Source: Dehalococcoidia bacterium (GTDB lineage: Bacteria > Chloroflexota > Dehalococcoidia > GIF9 > UBA5629). From it: a stretch of DNA of 62,484 nt. Positions 10,165 through 18,738 of this stretch are shown here, piece after piece. How positions within the stretch are numbered: position 1 is the stretch's first letter; every line of letters starts with the position of its first letter. The stretch covers positions 26,223 through 88,706 of the forward strand of contig PLME01000019.1 in the NCBI GenBank assembly GCA_003142375.1, given 5' to 3'. The translations under genes and the position numbers were made by a program. Below the pieces are notes generated by a model. It ran no database searches, was not told the origin of the DNA, and was given only the letters and a program-made list of their open reading frames with translations.

Positions 10165-10985
10165 GTTCAGTAGACAATACATTTATATATAGTGCGAAGA
10201 ACCTGGACTATGATTATCCGGGGGGTATCGCAGCTTTAAAGGAGATATGCTTTGATATCGGGGCGGGCGAGCTTGTGGCCCTGGTGGGGGCCAATGGCTC
10301 GGGTAAGAGCACTCTGCTCAAACTGCTTGACGGACTGCTGTTTCCAACTTCCGGTGAGTTGCTGGCGTTTGGGATGAAACTGTCTGAAAAGATATTGGAA
10401 ACGGGAAGTAGAGCCGTCGATTTTCGCCGCCGCGTCGGCCTGGTATTTCAGGATCCCGATGTGCAGCTCTTTTCCCCGACAGTTTGGGAGGAAGTAACCT
10501 TTGGCCCTTTGCAGTTGGGCATTTGCAGGGAAGAGGTGATATCCAGAGCTAACGAAGCTTTGGAATTGCTGAATATAGTTAATCTTAGGGAGCGCCCTCC
10601 CTACCTGTTATCCGGTGGCGAGAAAAAGAAGGTGTCACTCGCCTCCGTGTTATCGTTGCGTCCTCAAGTTTTGCTGCTCGACGAGCCTACGACCGGCCTT
10701 GACCCCTGGAGCCAGGGAAATCTAATTGATTTCCTGTTGCAGTGGGCAGATAAAGATAAGGTTTTGGTTTTCAGCACGCAGGACTTAGATGTGGTGGAAG
10801 AAGTTGCTACCCGCATAATAGTTATGGGAGCCGGCCACGGTATAGTAGCTGATGGAAAACCGGAAGAGTTCCTCTCTGATTCAGATTTTCTTCTCCGCAA
10901 CAACCTTGTCCACGAACATTCACACAGGCACAAAGACCTTGTTCACCGCCATCCGCACTTACATGAGCGCAGCCATGAACACTGA
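10161..10985 (+). CDS. cbiO: Cobalt/nickel ECF transporter ATPase with His-rich tail
   Basis: Energising ABC ATPase. From the GTG at 10161 (GTGA overlap with cbiQ, GGAG 9 nt upstream) it has 274 residues: Walker A GANGSGKST 43-51, Q-loop Gln97, signature LSGGE 150-154, Walker B LLLDEP around D173-E174. An ATG at 10146 in the same frame would add 5 residues but has no Shine-Dalgarno site. The last 24 residues (251-274) contain ten histidines in HxH spacing, an obvious metal-binding tail that is not part of the ATPase fold and may buffer or sense Co/Ni. The gene ends the operon. Confidence 0.94.
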   Translation: MSSVDNTFIYSAKNLDYDYPGGIAALKEICFDIGAGELVALVGANGSGKSTLLKLLDGLLFPTSGELLAFGMKLSEKILETGSRAVDFRRRVGLVFQDPDVQLFSPTVWEEVTFGPLQLGICREEVISRANEALELLNIVNLRERPPYLLSGGEKKKVSLASVLSLRPQVLLLDEPTTGLDPWSQGNLIDFLLQWADKDKVLVFSTQDLDVVEEVATRIIVMGAGHGIVADGKPEEFLSDSDFLLRNNLVHEHSHRHKDLVHRHPHLHERSHEH

Positions 10986-11031
10986 AGATAAATTAAATAA
11001 TTAAATGGTCGCTGCTCTTATTCTTTGCAGC

Positions 11032-11895
11032 TTAAAACTCAGCTAGTTCGAGGCTGATATCCAGTGCCCGGGCCGAATGCGTCAATGCTCCAACCGAAAT
11101 CCAGTCCACTCCCGTTTCAGCAATTGCCCGCACAGTATCCAGGTTTACGCCTCCTGAGGCTTCAAGGATGGCTTTGTGCTTTATCAGTTCTACGGCCCGA
11201 CGCATATCATCCAGGCGCATATTATCCAGCATTATAACGTCTGCACCGGCGTTGGCTGCTGCCAGGGCGTCTTCCGGATTGCTGGTCTCTATTTCGATCT
11301 TGATATTGCGGGCTGATTTGCTGCGTGCTTGCCGGATGATCTCCTGTATACCCAGACCGCCTTTGCGCAGGATGGCGACGTGGTTATCTTTGATCAATAC
11401 CATATCGCCCAGGCCCAGGCGATGATTAGTGCCGCCCCCCACCGAGACAGCGTACTTTTCCAGTATCCTCAGGCCGGGAACGGTTTTTCGCGTGTCCAGT
11501 ATTTTCACCGGCAAACCTTTTACCAGTTCAACATACCGGGCTGTCAGCGTGGCAACTCCGCTGAGATGCTGAATGAAGTTCAGAGCGGTCCTCTCGGCCT
11601 TCAATATATCGGCAACATTCCCTGAAACACTAGCCAGAACATCGTTCTGTTTTACGGTAGCTCCATCAGCAACAAGTATCGAGAATTTCAAAAAGGGATC
11701 AACTTTGAGAAATACCATGCCGGCCAATTCGAGGCCCGCCACTATCCCCGTTGACTTGGATAGGAAGTTTGCTTTGCCCTTGGCGTGCGGCGGAATCAAA
11801 GAATCCGTAGTGATATCGCCCGAGGCCAGGTCTTCTTCCAGAGCCCTATCGATCAGGTCCTCAATTTGGGGCAGGTAGTCTGCTAGCTTGATCAT
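11032..11895 (-). CDS. nadC: Nicotinate-nucleotide diphosphorylase (quinolinate phosphoribosyltransferase)
   Basis: Converts quinolinate and PRPP to nicotinate mononucleotide in de novo NAD synthesis. The 287 residues carry all the family motifs in order: ERTALNFIQHLSGVAT, DTRKTVPGLR, GGGTNHRLGLGDMVLIKDNH, the IEIE strand, DVIMLDNM and EASGGV. It directly follows the DUF3795 gene with no gap, last in a TspO-DUF3795-nadC transcript. nadA and nadB are not in the window. Confidence 0.97.
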   Translation of the reverse strand: MIKLADYLPQIEDLIDRALEEDLASGDITTDSLIPPHAKGKANFLSKSTGIVAGLELAGMVFLKVDPFLKFSILVADGATVKQNDVLASVSGNVADILKAERTALNFIQHLSGVATLTARYVELVKGLPVKILDTRKTVPGLRILEKYAVSVGGGTNHRLGLGDMVLIKDNHVAILRKGGLGIQEIIRQARSKSARNIKIEIETSNPEDALAAANAGADVIMLDNMRLDDMRRAVELIKHKAILEASGGVNLDTVRAIAETGVDWISVGALTHSARALDISLELAEF

Positions 11896-12135
11896 CTAAG
11901 CCTCTTTGCCCGCCAGATAAGTGCAGTATCCATAGCTAACCGGCCCCGTTTTAGTTACTTCGCAGGGAAAATCAGGGCATTCGAAGCAGATCCTGACATT
12001 TTTAACGAAGGCGCAGGAAGCTATCTTGCAGAAGGGGTTTTCTCTGGGTAAACAGCCTGTTTCCCGGTTGGGACAATTGCCTTTGGTCATCCTGGGACAT
12101 TTTTCACAAGCTATTCCACAAACGCCGATTTTCAC
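11896..12135 (-). CDS. Small Cys-rich DUF3795-type protein
   Basis: A 79-residue protein with ten Cys residues in pairs (VCGIACEKC, CPNRETGC, FCKIASC, ICFECPDFPC), matching small DUF3795 proteins of anaerobes, whose function is unknown; zinc or iron-sulfur binding is plausible. I start it at GTG 12135, because the conserved domain begins at VKIGVCGIAC. The open frame continues far upstream through the TspO gene in another frame, with no family similarity there. It lies 14 nt after TspO and abuts nadC. Confidence 0.75.
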   Translation of the reverse strand: MKIGVCGIACEKCPRMTKGNCPNRETGCLPRENPFCKIASCAFVKNVRICFECPDFPCEVTKTGPVSYGYCTYLAGKEA

Positions 12136-12149
12136 TAGCGGGCCGCTCC

Positions 12150-12665
12150 CTAAGTTAAGGGATTTAAGAGATAGAAGGCGAAGTTGAGCACAGTTGCGTA
12201 ACTCACCCACAGAATATAGGGGATCAGCAGAAATGATGCAGTTTTTGAGATCTTGTAGAAATTTAGGATGGTCAGGAGTATGGCTGTCCATAAGGGCACA
12301 ATCACCAGTAGCCCTACCAATGTTGATTTTAAGCCGAAGAAGGCGTAGGACCAAAATGCATTTAGAAATAATTGCACCGTAAAGATAATTATGCTTTCCC
12401 TGACCTGGAACTGTCGGAAACCTCTGCGCCAGATAAGGAATGCAGAAATTCCCATTAATATGTACAGCAAAAACCAGATGGGAGCGAACAGCCATGAGGG
12501 AGGCGCAAAGGGTGGCTTTTGGAGTAGCGAATACCAGGCTGGGATCGATCCGCGGGTGAAAAGAGATCCTATCAGCCCGGCGCCTATGCACACGGCAAGG
12601 CTAATGAAAAGCTTTAGCCCGTCGCGAAGCCTCTTGTCTGTTATAACTTTATCGGGAAAGTTCAT
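12150..12665 (-). CDS. TspO/MBR family membrane protein
   Basis: Five-helix membrane protein of the tryptophan-rich sensory protein family, which binds porphyrins and related tetrapyrroles. Family motifs are present: WYSLLQKPPFAPPSWLFAPIWFLLY, the helix with LNAFWSYAFFG, and PYILWVSYATVLNFAFYLLN. I prefer ATG 12665, which has AGGG 8 nt upstream (171 residues); an ATG at 12689 would add 8 residues. It is the first gene of a short minus-strand operon. The neighbourhood of cobalt uptake may reflect corrinoid metabolism, but this is inference. Confidence 0.92.
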   Translation of the reverse strand: MNFPDKVITDKRLRDGLKLFISLAVCIGAGLIGSLFTRGSIPAWYSLLQKPPFAPPSWLFAPIWFLLYILMGISAFLIWRRGFRQFQVRESIIIFTVQLFLNAFWSYAFFGLKSTLVGLLVIVPLWTAILLTILNFYKISKTASFLLIPYILWVSYATVLNFAFYLLNPLT

Positions 12666-12766
12666 CGAGTCTTCCCTTAATTCTGGCATGCGAATTCCAG
12701 CAAATAATATACGAATCCGTGTTTTAACTCAAACCGGCAGGCATGAAAACACTGTCTTTTCTCCCT

Positions 12767-12795
12767 TTGTTGCCCTGTAAAAGCTATGCTAAAAT
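12767..12795 (+). promoter_or_regulatory. Promoter of mfd
   Basis: TTGTTG, 17 nt, TAAAAT. Transcription should start near 12802, so the leader is about 30 nt and consists mostly of the hairpin at 12806-12826. Confidence 0.5.
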
Positions 12796-12805
12796 CGTAT
12801 CGAGG

Positions 12806-12826
12806 GCTGTCCCCAAGCGGGACAGC
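12806..12826 (+). promoter_or_regulatory. Hairpin in the mfd leader
   Basis: GCTGTCCC, loop CAAGC, GGGACAGC: a perfect 8-bp stem ending 5 nt before the ATG. There is no T run, so it is not a terminator. It would occupy the place of a ribosome binding site. Confidence 0.55.
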
Positions 12827-12831
12827 TCCGT

Positions 12832-15800
12832 ATGTGTTTGACTATGAACCTATATTTCTTAAGCGATGTAATTGAAGGGCTTCCGGAGTTCAAGCGGGTC
12901 TCGGACCGGCTGCGAAAAGACGCACAGGTCAGGCTCAATTTGCGCCTGCCTGAGCAGGCATACAGCTACTTTGCCGCTTCAATTTACAACTTGCTTGGCT
13001 TGCCCGTATTACTGGTTACTGCCCACCCCGATTCGGCGGCTAGGATCTGCGAACAGGTGAAGCTCTGGCTGCCGCCTGAGAACGACGCCAGCTTTTTCCC
13101 TGAGATCGATTTGCTGGGCGGGACGTCTGCCTCGGATCCTGTAATAACTTCCGACCGCATGAAAGTGCTGGCCAGTCTTTCCGGTTATGATAGCGGAGGC
13201 GATAGCAGCAGGCGCCCGTTTGTAGTTACCAGCGCACTGGCGCTGGCGGGCAGGTCTGCCGGAAAAGATGAGATCCAATCAAGGCATCTTTCATTGGAAA
13301 AGGGCAGCTATATACATCAGGAAGAGTTGCTTGAACGCCTGCAGTCAATCGGCTACAAGTATGAAGAAGTCGTTGAGATACCGGGCACGTTTTTAAAGCG
13401 AGGTGGCATTGTAGACGTCTTCCCTGCAGGCCGTGAACTCCCGGTGCGCATAGAGCTCTTCGGCGATGAAGTTGACAGCATCAGGGAATACGATCCCAGG
13501 ACGCAGCGCTCGCAGGCGCAACTTACGTCGGTAACAATATTGCCTTCACAGGATGTTTCCGCTACAGGTAATGCCAATATTCTGGATTATCTGCCCGTCA
13601 AGTCCATTCTGATTCTAGACGATCCCCAGCAGATTGAAGAAGAGATAAGAAAAATTGAAGAGGAAGCCAGGGATTTGAAGTCCTCGGACGAAAATGATAG
13701 CGGCAAAGCCGGGCAGACGACTGCCTATTTTGCCTGGGAAGAGATAGATGCCAGGATAGAAGCCCTAGACCATGTTATCCGGCTCAGCGCCTGGGACGAA
13801 GCCGAACCGGGCGGTAAAAGTTACGCTCTGCCATTTAAACCAGCGCCCGATTTTATGGCCAGGTTCTCTGCTTTTGCAGAACACTTACCCGAATTAAGAC
13901 ATCAAAATAAGCGGGTTATCATAGTAAGCCAGCAATCGGACCGGCTGAAGGAGCTTCTGGTCGAGCAGAATATCGAGGTTGCTCCTGCAATGCATCTTGC
14001 AGAGATGCCGCTGGAAGGTTCGCTGACCCTTATACAGGGATCACTCGGAGGAGGCTGGCAGCTTGATGATGAGCTTCTCTTGATGACAGACAGGGAACTG
14101 TTCGGGATTGTAAAGCAGCGTAGAGCGGTAAAATCCCGGCCTGTACCGCACCACCTGTTCTTGAATGATATTAATGTGGGAGACCTGGTGGTTCATATCG
14201 AACATGGGATCGGACGATTTGCAGGCGTAACCATGAGGGTCAGCGCCGGCGTTCAGAAGGAATATCTTATGCTTGAATATGCCGGTAGTGACACACTTTA
14301 CGTTCCCATAGATCAGGTGGCACGTGTCAGCCTGTATATAGGTGGGGGAGAACGGACCCCGTCTCTCAGCCGTCTCGGGTCGCAGGAATGGAACCGGGCC
14401 CGTCAGAAGGTCAAGGAATCGGTTGCCGATATAGCGGGCGAGCTAATAGAACTCTATGCCACCAGGGAAGCGGGAGGCGGATTGAGATTTTCGCCGGACA
14501 CGCTCTGGCAGCAGGAACTCGAAGCATCTTTCCCCTATGTTGAAACAGCCGACCAGGTCGATGCTCTGAAGGCGGTTAAAGCTGATATGGAATCTTCGAA
14601 ACCTATGGACCGTCTGGTATGCGGTGATGTGGGCTACGGCAAGACCGAGGTCTCCGTGCGAGCTGCCTTCAAAGCAGTGATGGATGGCAAACAGGTTGCC
14701 ATCCTTGTGCCGACCACCATCCTGGCGCAGCAGCATTTAAACACCTTCACGGAAAGGTTGAAGTCTTTCCCCGTCAAAGTGGCTGCCCTGAGCCGTTTTT
14801 GTACTCACCGGGAACAAATGGACATGGTTGAGGGAGTCAAAAAAGGGACGATAGATATATGTATAGGAACGCACAGGCTGCTGCAAAAGGACGTCGTTTT
14901 CAAAGACCTGGGCCTGGTTATTATCGATGAAGAGCAGCGCTTCGGCGTCGCTCATAAAGAGCATTTCAAGAAGATGCGGCAGTCGGTGGACGTGCTGACC
15001 CTCAGTGCCACTCCTATCCCCCGTACTATGCACATGGCACTGTCGGGCATCCGCGATATGAGCACGATCGAGACGCCGCCTGAAAACCGAATGCCGGTTA
15101 ATATTTATGCCGGCGAATTTAATGAAAGGTTGGTTCGTGAAGTCGTACTGCGTGAACTTGAACGTGACGGCCAGATATTTCTGGTACACAACCGGGTGCA
15201 CAGTATAGATGAACTGGCCGCAGGGATAGCCCGGCTGGTGCCTGAAGCCAGGGTTTCTGTTGCACACGGTCAGATGGACGAAGAGAAACTACAGCGTGTT
15301 ATGAGCGATTTTGTGGAGGGCAAAAGTGATGTGCTGGTTACCACGACTATCATCGAATCCGGTTTGGATATGCCCAATGTTAATACTTTGATCGTGGACA
15401 GCGCCGATAAGATGGGGTTGACACAGCTTTACCAGTTGCGCGGCAGGGTCGGCAGGGGCGCCAATGCAGCCAGTGCCTACTTTTTCTTCGACTCGGGCAG
15501 AACGATGACGGAGCAGGCCAGGGAGCGCTTGAAGACGATTGCCCGCGCCACTGAACTCGGGGCGGGCTTTGCCATAGCCATGAAGGACCTTGAAATAAGG
15601 GGGGCGGGCAACCTGCTGGGTGTAGAGCAAAGCGGCAACATTGCCGCCGTTGGATTTAACTATTATAGCCGGCTTTTAGCTGAGGCGGTCGAAGAGATCA
15701 AGGCTAAAAGGGAAGGGCGTGAGGCAGTGAAGAAGGTCGAGGAACCGGCAGTATCGATCGAGCTTGCCCTGCCGGCTTACATCCCCCAGGAATACATAGG

Positions 15801-16188
15801 TGAGACACGCACCAGGTTTAATATCTATCAGCGGCTGGCTCTAGCAACCTCGACGGACGCTGTCCATGATATCGGTGAAGAAATGATCGACAGGTTTGGC
15901 GAACAGCCGGAAGAGGTCGAGAATCTTTTATATATTGCTGAACTCAAGCAAGCCGCCATGCGCGCCGGAGTAGAATCCGTGAGTATGAATGAGGATATTG
16001 TTACCATTTCATTCAACGATCAGGCAGCCGCCGACGGCCGGCTGTCACTTGTAGTCAGAAACCGGGCGCTCAAAATCGGGAACAGGCAAATTAAGCTTGA
16101 TACCGATATAGCGGGAGAAAATTGGCGGACAATTCTCAAATCGCTGCTTGACGAGATCGGCGCTACTGTAGCAGAGCAATTGACTTAA
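12832..16188 (+). CDS. mfd: Transcription-repair coupling factor
   Basis: DNA translocase that removes RNA polymerase stalled at lesions and recruits UvrA. The 1118-residue protein has the usual order: UvrB-like N-terminal domains ([13 protein letters not shown] near residue 185), the RNA polymerase interaction domain near 450-530 ([26 protein letters not shown]), then the RecG-like motor with Walker [10 protein letters not shown] near 598, DEEQRFGV near 699 and [21 protein letters not shown], and the C-terminal TRCF domain. The first ATG has a second in-frame ATG at codon 5; neither has a clear Shine-Dalgarno site. It converges on the ACP-like gene with a 6-nt gap. Confidence 0.97.
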   Translation: MCLTMNLYFLSDVIEGLPEFKRVSDRLRKDAQVRLNLRLPEQAYSYFAASIYNLLGLPVLLVTAHPDSAARICEQVKLWLPPENDASFFPEIDLLGGTSASDPVITSDRMKVLASLSGYDSGGDSSRRPFVVTSALALAGRSAGKDEIQSRHLSLEKGSYIHQEELLERLQSIGYKYEEVVEIPGTFLKRGGIVDVFPAGRELPVRIELFGDEVDSIREYDPRTQRSQAQLTSVTILPSQDVSATGNANILDYLPVKSILILDDPQQIEEEIRKIEEEARDLKSSDENDSGKAGQTTAYFAWEEIDARIEALDHVIRLSAWDEAEPGGKSYALPFKPAPDFMARFSAFAEHLPELRHQNKRVIIVSQQSDRLKELLVEQNIEVAPAMHLAEMPLEGSLTLIQGSLGGGWQLDDELLLMTDRELFGIVKQRRAVKSRPVPHHLFLNDINVGDLVVHIEHGIGRFAGVTMRVSAGVQKEYLMLEYAGSDTLYVPIDQVARVSLYIGGGERTPSLSRLGSQEWNRARQKVKESVADIAGELIELYATREAGGGLRFSPDTLWQQELEASFPYVETADQVDALKAVKADMESSKPMDRLVCGDVGYGKTEVSVRAAFKAVMDGKQVAILVPTTILAQQHLNTFTERLKSFPVKVAALSRFCTHREQMDMVEGVKKGTIDICIGTHRLLQKDVVFKDLGLVIIDEEQRFGVAHKEHFKKMRQSVDVLTLSATPIPRTMHMALSGIRDMSTIETPPENRMPVNIYAGEFNERLVREVVLRELERDGQIFLVHNRVHSIDELAAGIARLVPEARVSVAHGQMDEEKLQRVMSDFVEGKSDVLVTTTIIESGLDMPNVNTLIVDSADKMGLTQLYQLRGRVGRGANAASAYFFFDSGRTMTEQARERLKTIARATELGAGFAIAMKDLEIRGAGNLLGVEQSGNIAAVGFNYYSRLLAEAVEEIKAKREGREAVKKVEEPAVSIELALPAYIPQEYIGETRTRFNIYQRLALATSTDAVHDIGEEMIDRFGEQPEEVENLLYIAELKQAAMRAGVESVSMNEDIVTISFNDQAAADGRLSLVVRNRALKIGNRQIKLDTDIAGENWRTILKSLLDEIGATVAEQLT

Positions 16189-16194
16189 TAGAGG

Positions 16195-16452
16195 TCAGTC
16201 ATCGATCCCTGCTTCCAACAGGTAATCCACCAGGTTCTGCACTGTGACGATGTTGTCTGAGTCATCATCGGGTATTTCCAGCTTGTTGCCCTGCGTGCTG
16301 AAGTTATCTTCTATAGTGGTAAAAAACTCGGCCAGGTCATCAGGGTCCATATTCAAATCGTCAATAAATGAAGCCGAAGGGATGACAGCCGTTTCATCCA
16401 CTCCCAGCTCATCAACAAGTATTTTCTTGATACTATCTAATATCTTGGGCAA
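16195..16452 (-). CDS. Acyl-carrier-protein-like protein lacking the phosphopantetheine serine
   Basis: An 85-residue acidic protein with the ACP four-helix pattern: helix I ILDSIKKILVDELGVD, SFIDDL, helix II, and TVQNLVDYLLEAG. In ACPs the motif DLGADSLDTVEL carries the serine that takes the 4'-phosphopantetheine arm. Here the aligned stretch reads DLNMDPDDLAEF, so the serine is Pro37 and the next Leu is Asp38. I checked the codon: CCT. The protein cannot be loaded in the usual way. It starts at TTG 16452 with GAGGGG just upstream, 59 nt after nusB and two genes after the FabD-like gene that has also lost its serine. It may be a scaffold or a binding partner; not the working ACP of the cell. 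Confidence 0.85.
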   Translation of the reverse strand: MPKILDSIKKILVDELGVDETAVIPSASFIDDLNMDPDDLAEFFTTIEDNFSTQGNKLEIPDDDSDNIVTVQNLVDYLLEAGIDD

Positions 16453-16511
16453 CTGACCCCTCGGATAAATTATACGATGTGCGATGCGTATCTATCAATC
16501 TATTTATTTCG

Positions 16512-16925
16512 CTATTTTGGTAATTCTGAAATTGCTGAACCCAGCACGCCGTTTATGAATTTAGGCGAAGTGTCGGCGCCGAACTCCTTGGCCAGCTCCA
16601 CTGCTTCGTTAATTGCCACCTTGGGAGGTGTCTTTTTATTTATCAGGATCTCGAAGAGGGCCAGCCGCAGGATATTGCGGTCCATGGGAGCCAGTTGATC
16701 TACGGGGAAGGTGGGGGCATAGCGGGCTATAGTGTTGTCCAGCAACTGCTTGTTATCGATTACGCCGTGCAGAAGAAGGGCGGAAAAGTCAGCCGCCTCA
16801 CCTTTAAATTCCTGCTCCTTGACTGTACGTTCCAGTATGTCTTCGGGGCTATTGGCCGCGAATTCCAGTTCGAATAGTGTTTGCAGGGCGATGATCCTTG
16901 CGCGATGCCTGAGACCCCTGGACAT
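16512..16925 (-). CDS. nusB: Transcription antitermination factor NusB
   Basis: RNA-binding all-helical protein that with NusE (S10) binds boxA of rRNA leaders. The 137 residues show the family motifs: RHRARIIALQTLFELEFA at the start, LDNTIARYAP, LAPMDRNILRLALFEIL and the C-terminal INEAVELAKEFGADTSPKFINGVLG. It lies 47 nt after the FabD-like gene on the same strand. Confidence 0.95.
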   Translation of the reverse strand: MSRGLRHRARIIALQTLFELEFAANSPEDILERTVKEQEFKGEAADFSALLLHGVIDNKQLLDNTIARYAPTFPVDQLAPMDRNILRLALFEILINKKTPPKVAINEAVELAKEFGADTSPKFINGVLGSAISELPK

Positions 16926-16972
16926 ACGATTACCGGAAGGAATTGAAGATAGCTCTGGAGGTGAGCCTTAGG

Positions 16973-17923
16973 CTATCTACCACCCTTTCGCCATCTTACT
17001 ATTTCGCTGGTACTCTGGGCGTTGCTTATATTATAGGTAAGAGCGCCCGGGCTGATGTTTTTGATGTACTTGGTTAATACGTCGCCGGGCCCCACTTCAA
17101 AAAATGTCGTAATGCCCCTGGCCAGCATGGCTTCTATACTTTGCTGCCATTTGACGCAATGAGCGATCTGACTTATCAATTCTTCTTTGATGGCTTCAAC
17201 GATATTCATGGGTTGGGCCGTAACATTGGCTACTACCGGGATAGTGGGCGCCTCGAACTTAAATTGTGAAACTGCATTAATCATGCCTTCCAATGCCGGT
17301 TCCATCAGGGAGGAGTGGAAAGCCCCGCTGACTTTAACCGGTACCATACGCCTTGCACCTTTGACCTGCGCCAGCCTCCTGGCCTTGGCCAACTTCTGTT
17401 CATCCCCGGCGACTACGATGTTGTCCGGGGAGTTAATGTTGGCTATCTCCACGCCGGTGGTGATACAAATGCCCTCAATAATATCTCTATCGACATCCAT
17501 TATGGTCAGCATGCCGCCCGGCCTGCGGCGGCCGGCTTCGTTCATCAACCTGCCGCGTTCGCGGATCAAGCGGACTGCATCGCCCAGCTTCATGATTCCG
17601 GATGCCACCAGAGCAGCATATTCTCCGGCGCCATGGCCGGCGACCATAGTAGCAGCCGGCAGCGTAAAATCAGTGATATTTTCCGCTGCCCTCAGGCAGG
17701 CGACGTCAACGGCCAGCACGGCCGATTGTGCATTGATCGTTTGAGCGAGATCTTCCTCCGGCCCCTCAAAGCAAAGGCGTGATAGAGGAAAACCAAGCGC
17801 TTTATCTACCTCGTCGAAAACTTCCCTGGCTGCGTTATAGTGGACGTAAAGGTCTAGTCCCATGCCGACCTGTCTGGATTCCTGGCCCGGAAACACATAG
17901 GCAACTTTTACTTCCTCGACCAT
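16973..17923 (-). CDS. FabD-like malonyl-CoA:ACP transacylase homologue lacking the catalytic serine
   Basis: The 316 residues follow FabD along the full length: YVFPGQESRQVGMG (family FPGQGSQ), ending EVGPGDVLTKYIKNI. The nucleophile motif GHSLGEY reads GHGAGEY: residue 98 is Gly, codon GGC, one base from Ser AGC. The partner residues remain: Arg123 (the Arg117 position of E. coli) and His203 in VSGAFHSSLM. Gln in the SPxQVV strand is Asn168. Without the serine no malonyl-enzyme can form by the known route, so it is probably not an active transacylase. A strong AAGGAGG site and an intact frame argue against simple decay. It lies between rpmF and nusB, where plsX-fabH-fabD usually stand. Confidence 0.88.
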   Translation of the reverse strand: MVEEVKVAYVFPGQESRQVGMGLDLYVHYNAAREVFDEVDKALGFPLSRLCFEGPEEDLAQTINAQSAVLAVDVACLRAAENITDFTLPAATMVAGHGAGEYAALVASGIMKLGDAVRLIRERGRLMNEAGRRRPGGMLTIMDVDRDIIEGICITTGVEIANINSPDNIVVAGDEQKLAKARRLAQVKGARRMVPVKVSGAFHSSLMEPALEGMINAVSQFKFEAPTIPVVANVTAQPMNIVEAIKEELISQIAHCVKWQQSIEAMLARGITTFFEVGPGDVLTKYIKNISPGALTYNISNAQSTSEIVRWRKGGR

Positions 17924-17970
17924 TTACTTCCCTCCTTGAAATGCCTGATCAGCATATTAATTAAGCGGGG

Positions 17971-18171
17971 TTATTTCTTCTTCTTTTTAGCGCTTTTGAT
18001 TTCGATGACTTCCCTGCCGTCGTATGTTCCGCAGGTTGGGCATATTTGGTGAGATAATTTCAAGCTGTGGCAGCGCGAGCATTCGATCGTCGCCGTGGGG
18101 CTCATTGCCAGATGACTGCGCCTCTTACCCTGACGCGATTTGGGGTATTTTTTCTTTGGAAGTGGTGCCAT
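17971..18171 (-). CDS. rpmF: Ribosomal protein L32, zinc-binding form
   Basis: Small 50S subunit protein of 66 residues. It begins with the basic PLPKKKYPKSRQGKRRSHLA typical of L32 and has the four-Cys zinc ribbon ECSRCHSLKLSHQICPTC, with a lysine tail. The ATG overlaps the yceD stop codon (TAATG), with AAGGAGAG upstream. The yceD-rpmF pair is conserved across bacteria. Confidence 0.97.
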   Translation of the reverse strand: MAPLPKKKYPKSRQGKRRSHLAMSPTATIECSRCHSLKLSHQICPTCGTYDGREVIEIKSAKKKKK

Positions 18172-18680
18172 TAGACTTTGCTCTCCTTTTCTAGCTGTAC
18201 TAACTTATCCCAACGATGGTCGTAAGCTTTATTTCTGTGCTTGCAATCGCCTTTTGCGAATTCCTGGCCGCAAACCGGGCAAATGCCGGGACAATCCGGC
18301 TTGCAGAGCAGTTTAGTCGGGGTTGCCATTATGATATATTGCCTGATAGCCTCGTCCAGATCAAGGATGTGGTTCTGGTCGATAGTCAATTCGTCGGCAG
18401 CTACTTCTTGATGTAAGCCTGAATTGATATCGATAACGGGGAAAAACTCATCCTCCATTTTAAATTTAATTGTTGTACCCGCCGGACAAAGGCACCTCGA
18501 GCAAAGCCCTTTTATTTGAGCTGTCAACTTGCCGGTCACCAGGATGCCGAGGCTGGTGCGAGTGAAATCGATATAACCGGCCACTTGGGTATCACTATTT
18601 TCGCCGGCCGGTTCATCAACTTTGTAGTTGCGCTTTGCTCCTACCGGCTCCTTAAGAAGCTGTGCAACATTAATTTGCAT
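18171..18680 (-). CDS. YceD/DUF177 family protein
   Basis: A 169-residue member of the DUF177 family, linked to 23S rRNA maturation in other bacteria and nearly always found before rpmF. It has the family core GLCSRCLCPAGTTIKFKMEDEFFP and the C-terminal metal-site-like cluster CKPDCPGICPVCGQEFAKGDC. First gene of a yceD-rpmF-fabD-like-nusB-ACP-like operon behind a consensus promoter. Confidence 0.92.
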   Translation of the reverse strand: MQINVAQLLKEPVGAKRNYKVDEPAGENSDTQVAGYIDFTRTSLGILVTGKLTAQIKGLCSRCLCPAGTTIKFKMEDEFFPVIDINSGLHQEVAADELTIDQNHILDLDEAIRQYIIMATPTKLLCKPDCPGICPVCGQEFAKGDCKHRNKAYDHRWDKLVQLEKESKV

Positions 18681-18709
18681 AATAATGCGTACGAATTTAA
18701 ATTTGGCTC

Positions 18710-18738
18710 ATTATATGTTGAGATACGTTTAATGTCAA
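18710..18738 (-). promoter_or_regulatory. Consensus sigma-70 promoter of the yceD operon
   Basis: On the minus strand TTGACA (18738-18733), exactly 17 nt, TATAAT (18715-18710): a perfect match to the consensus. Predicted start near 18703, giving a leader of about 22 nt. This drives the ribosomal protein gene together with the serine-less FabD/ACP pair. Confidence 0.8.

Noticed and set aside
11011..11031. GCTGC/GCAGC stem between cbiO and nadC as a terminator
   Set aside because: Only 5 bp with an 11-nt loop and no T run on either strand.
12136..12591. Long N-terminal extension of the DUF3795 frame
   Set aside because: It runs through TspO in another frame and shows no family similarity; the domain starts at GTG 12135.
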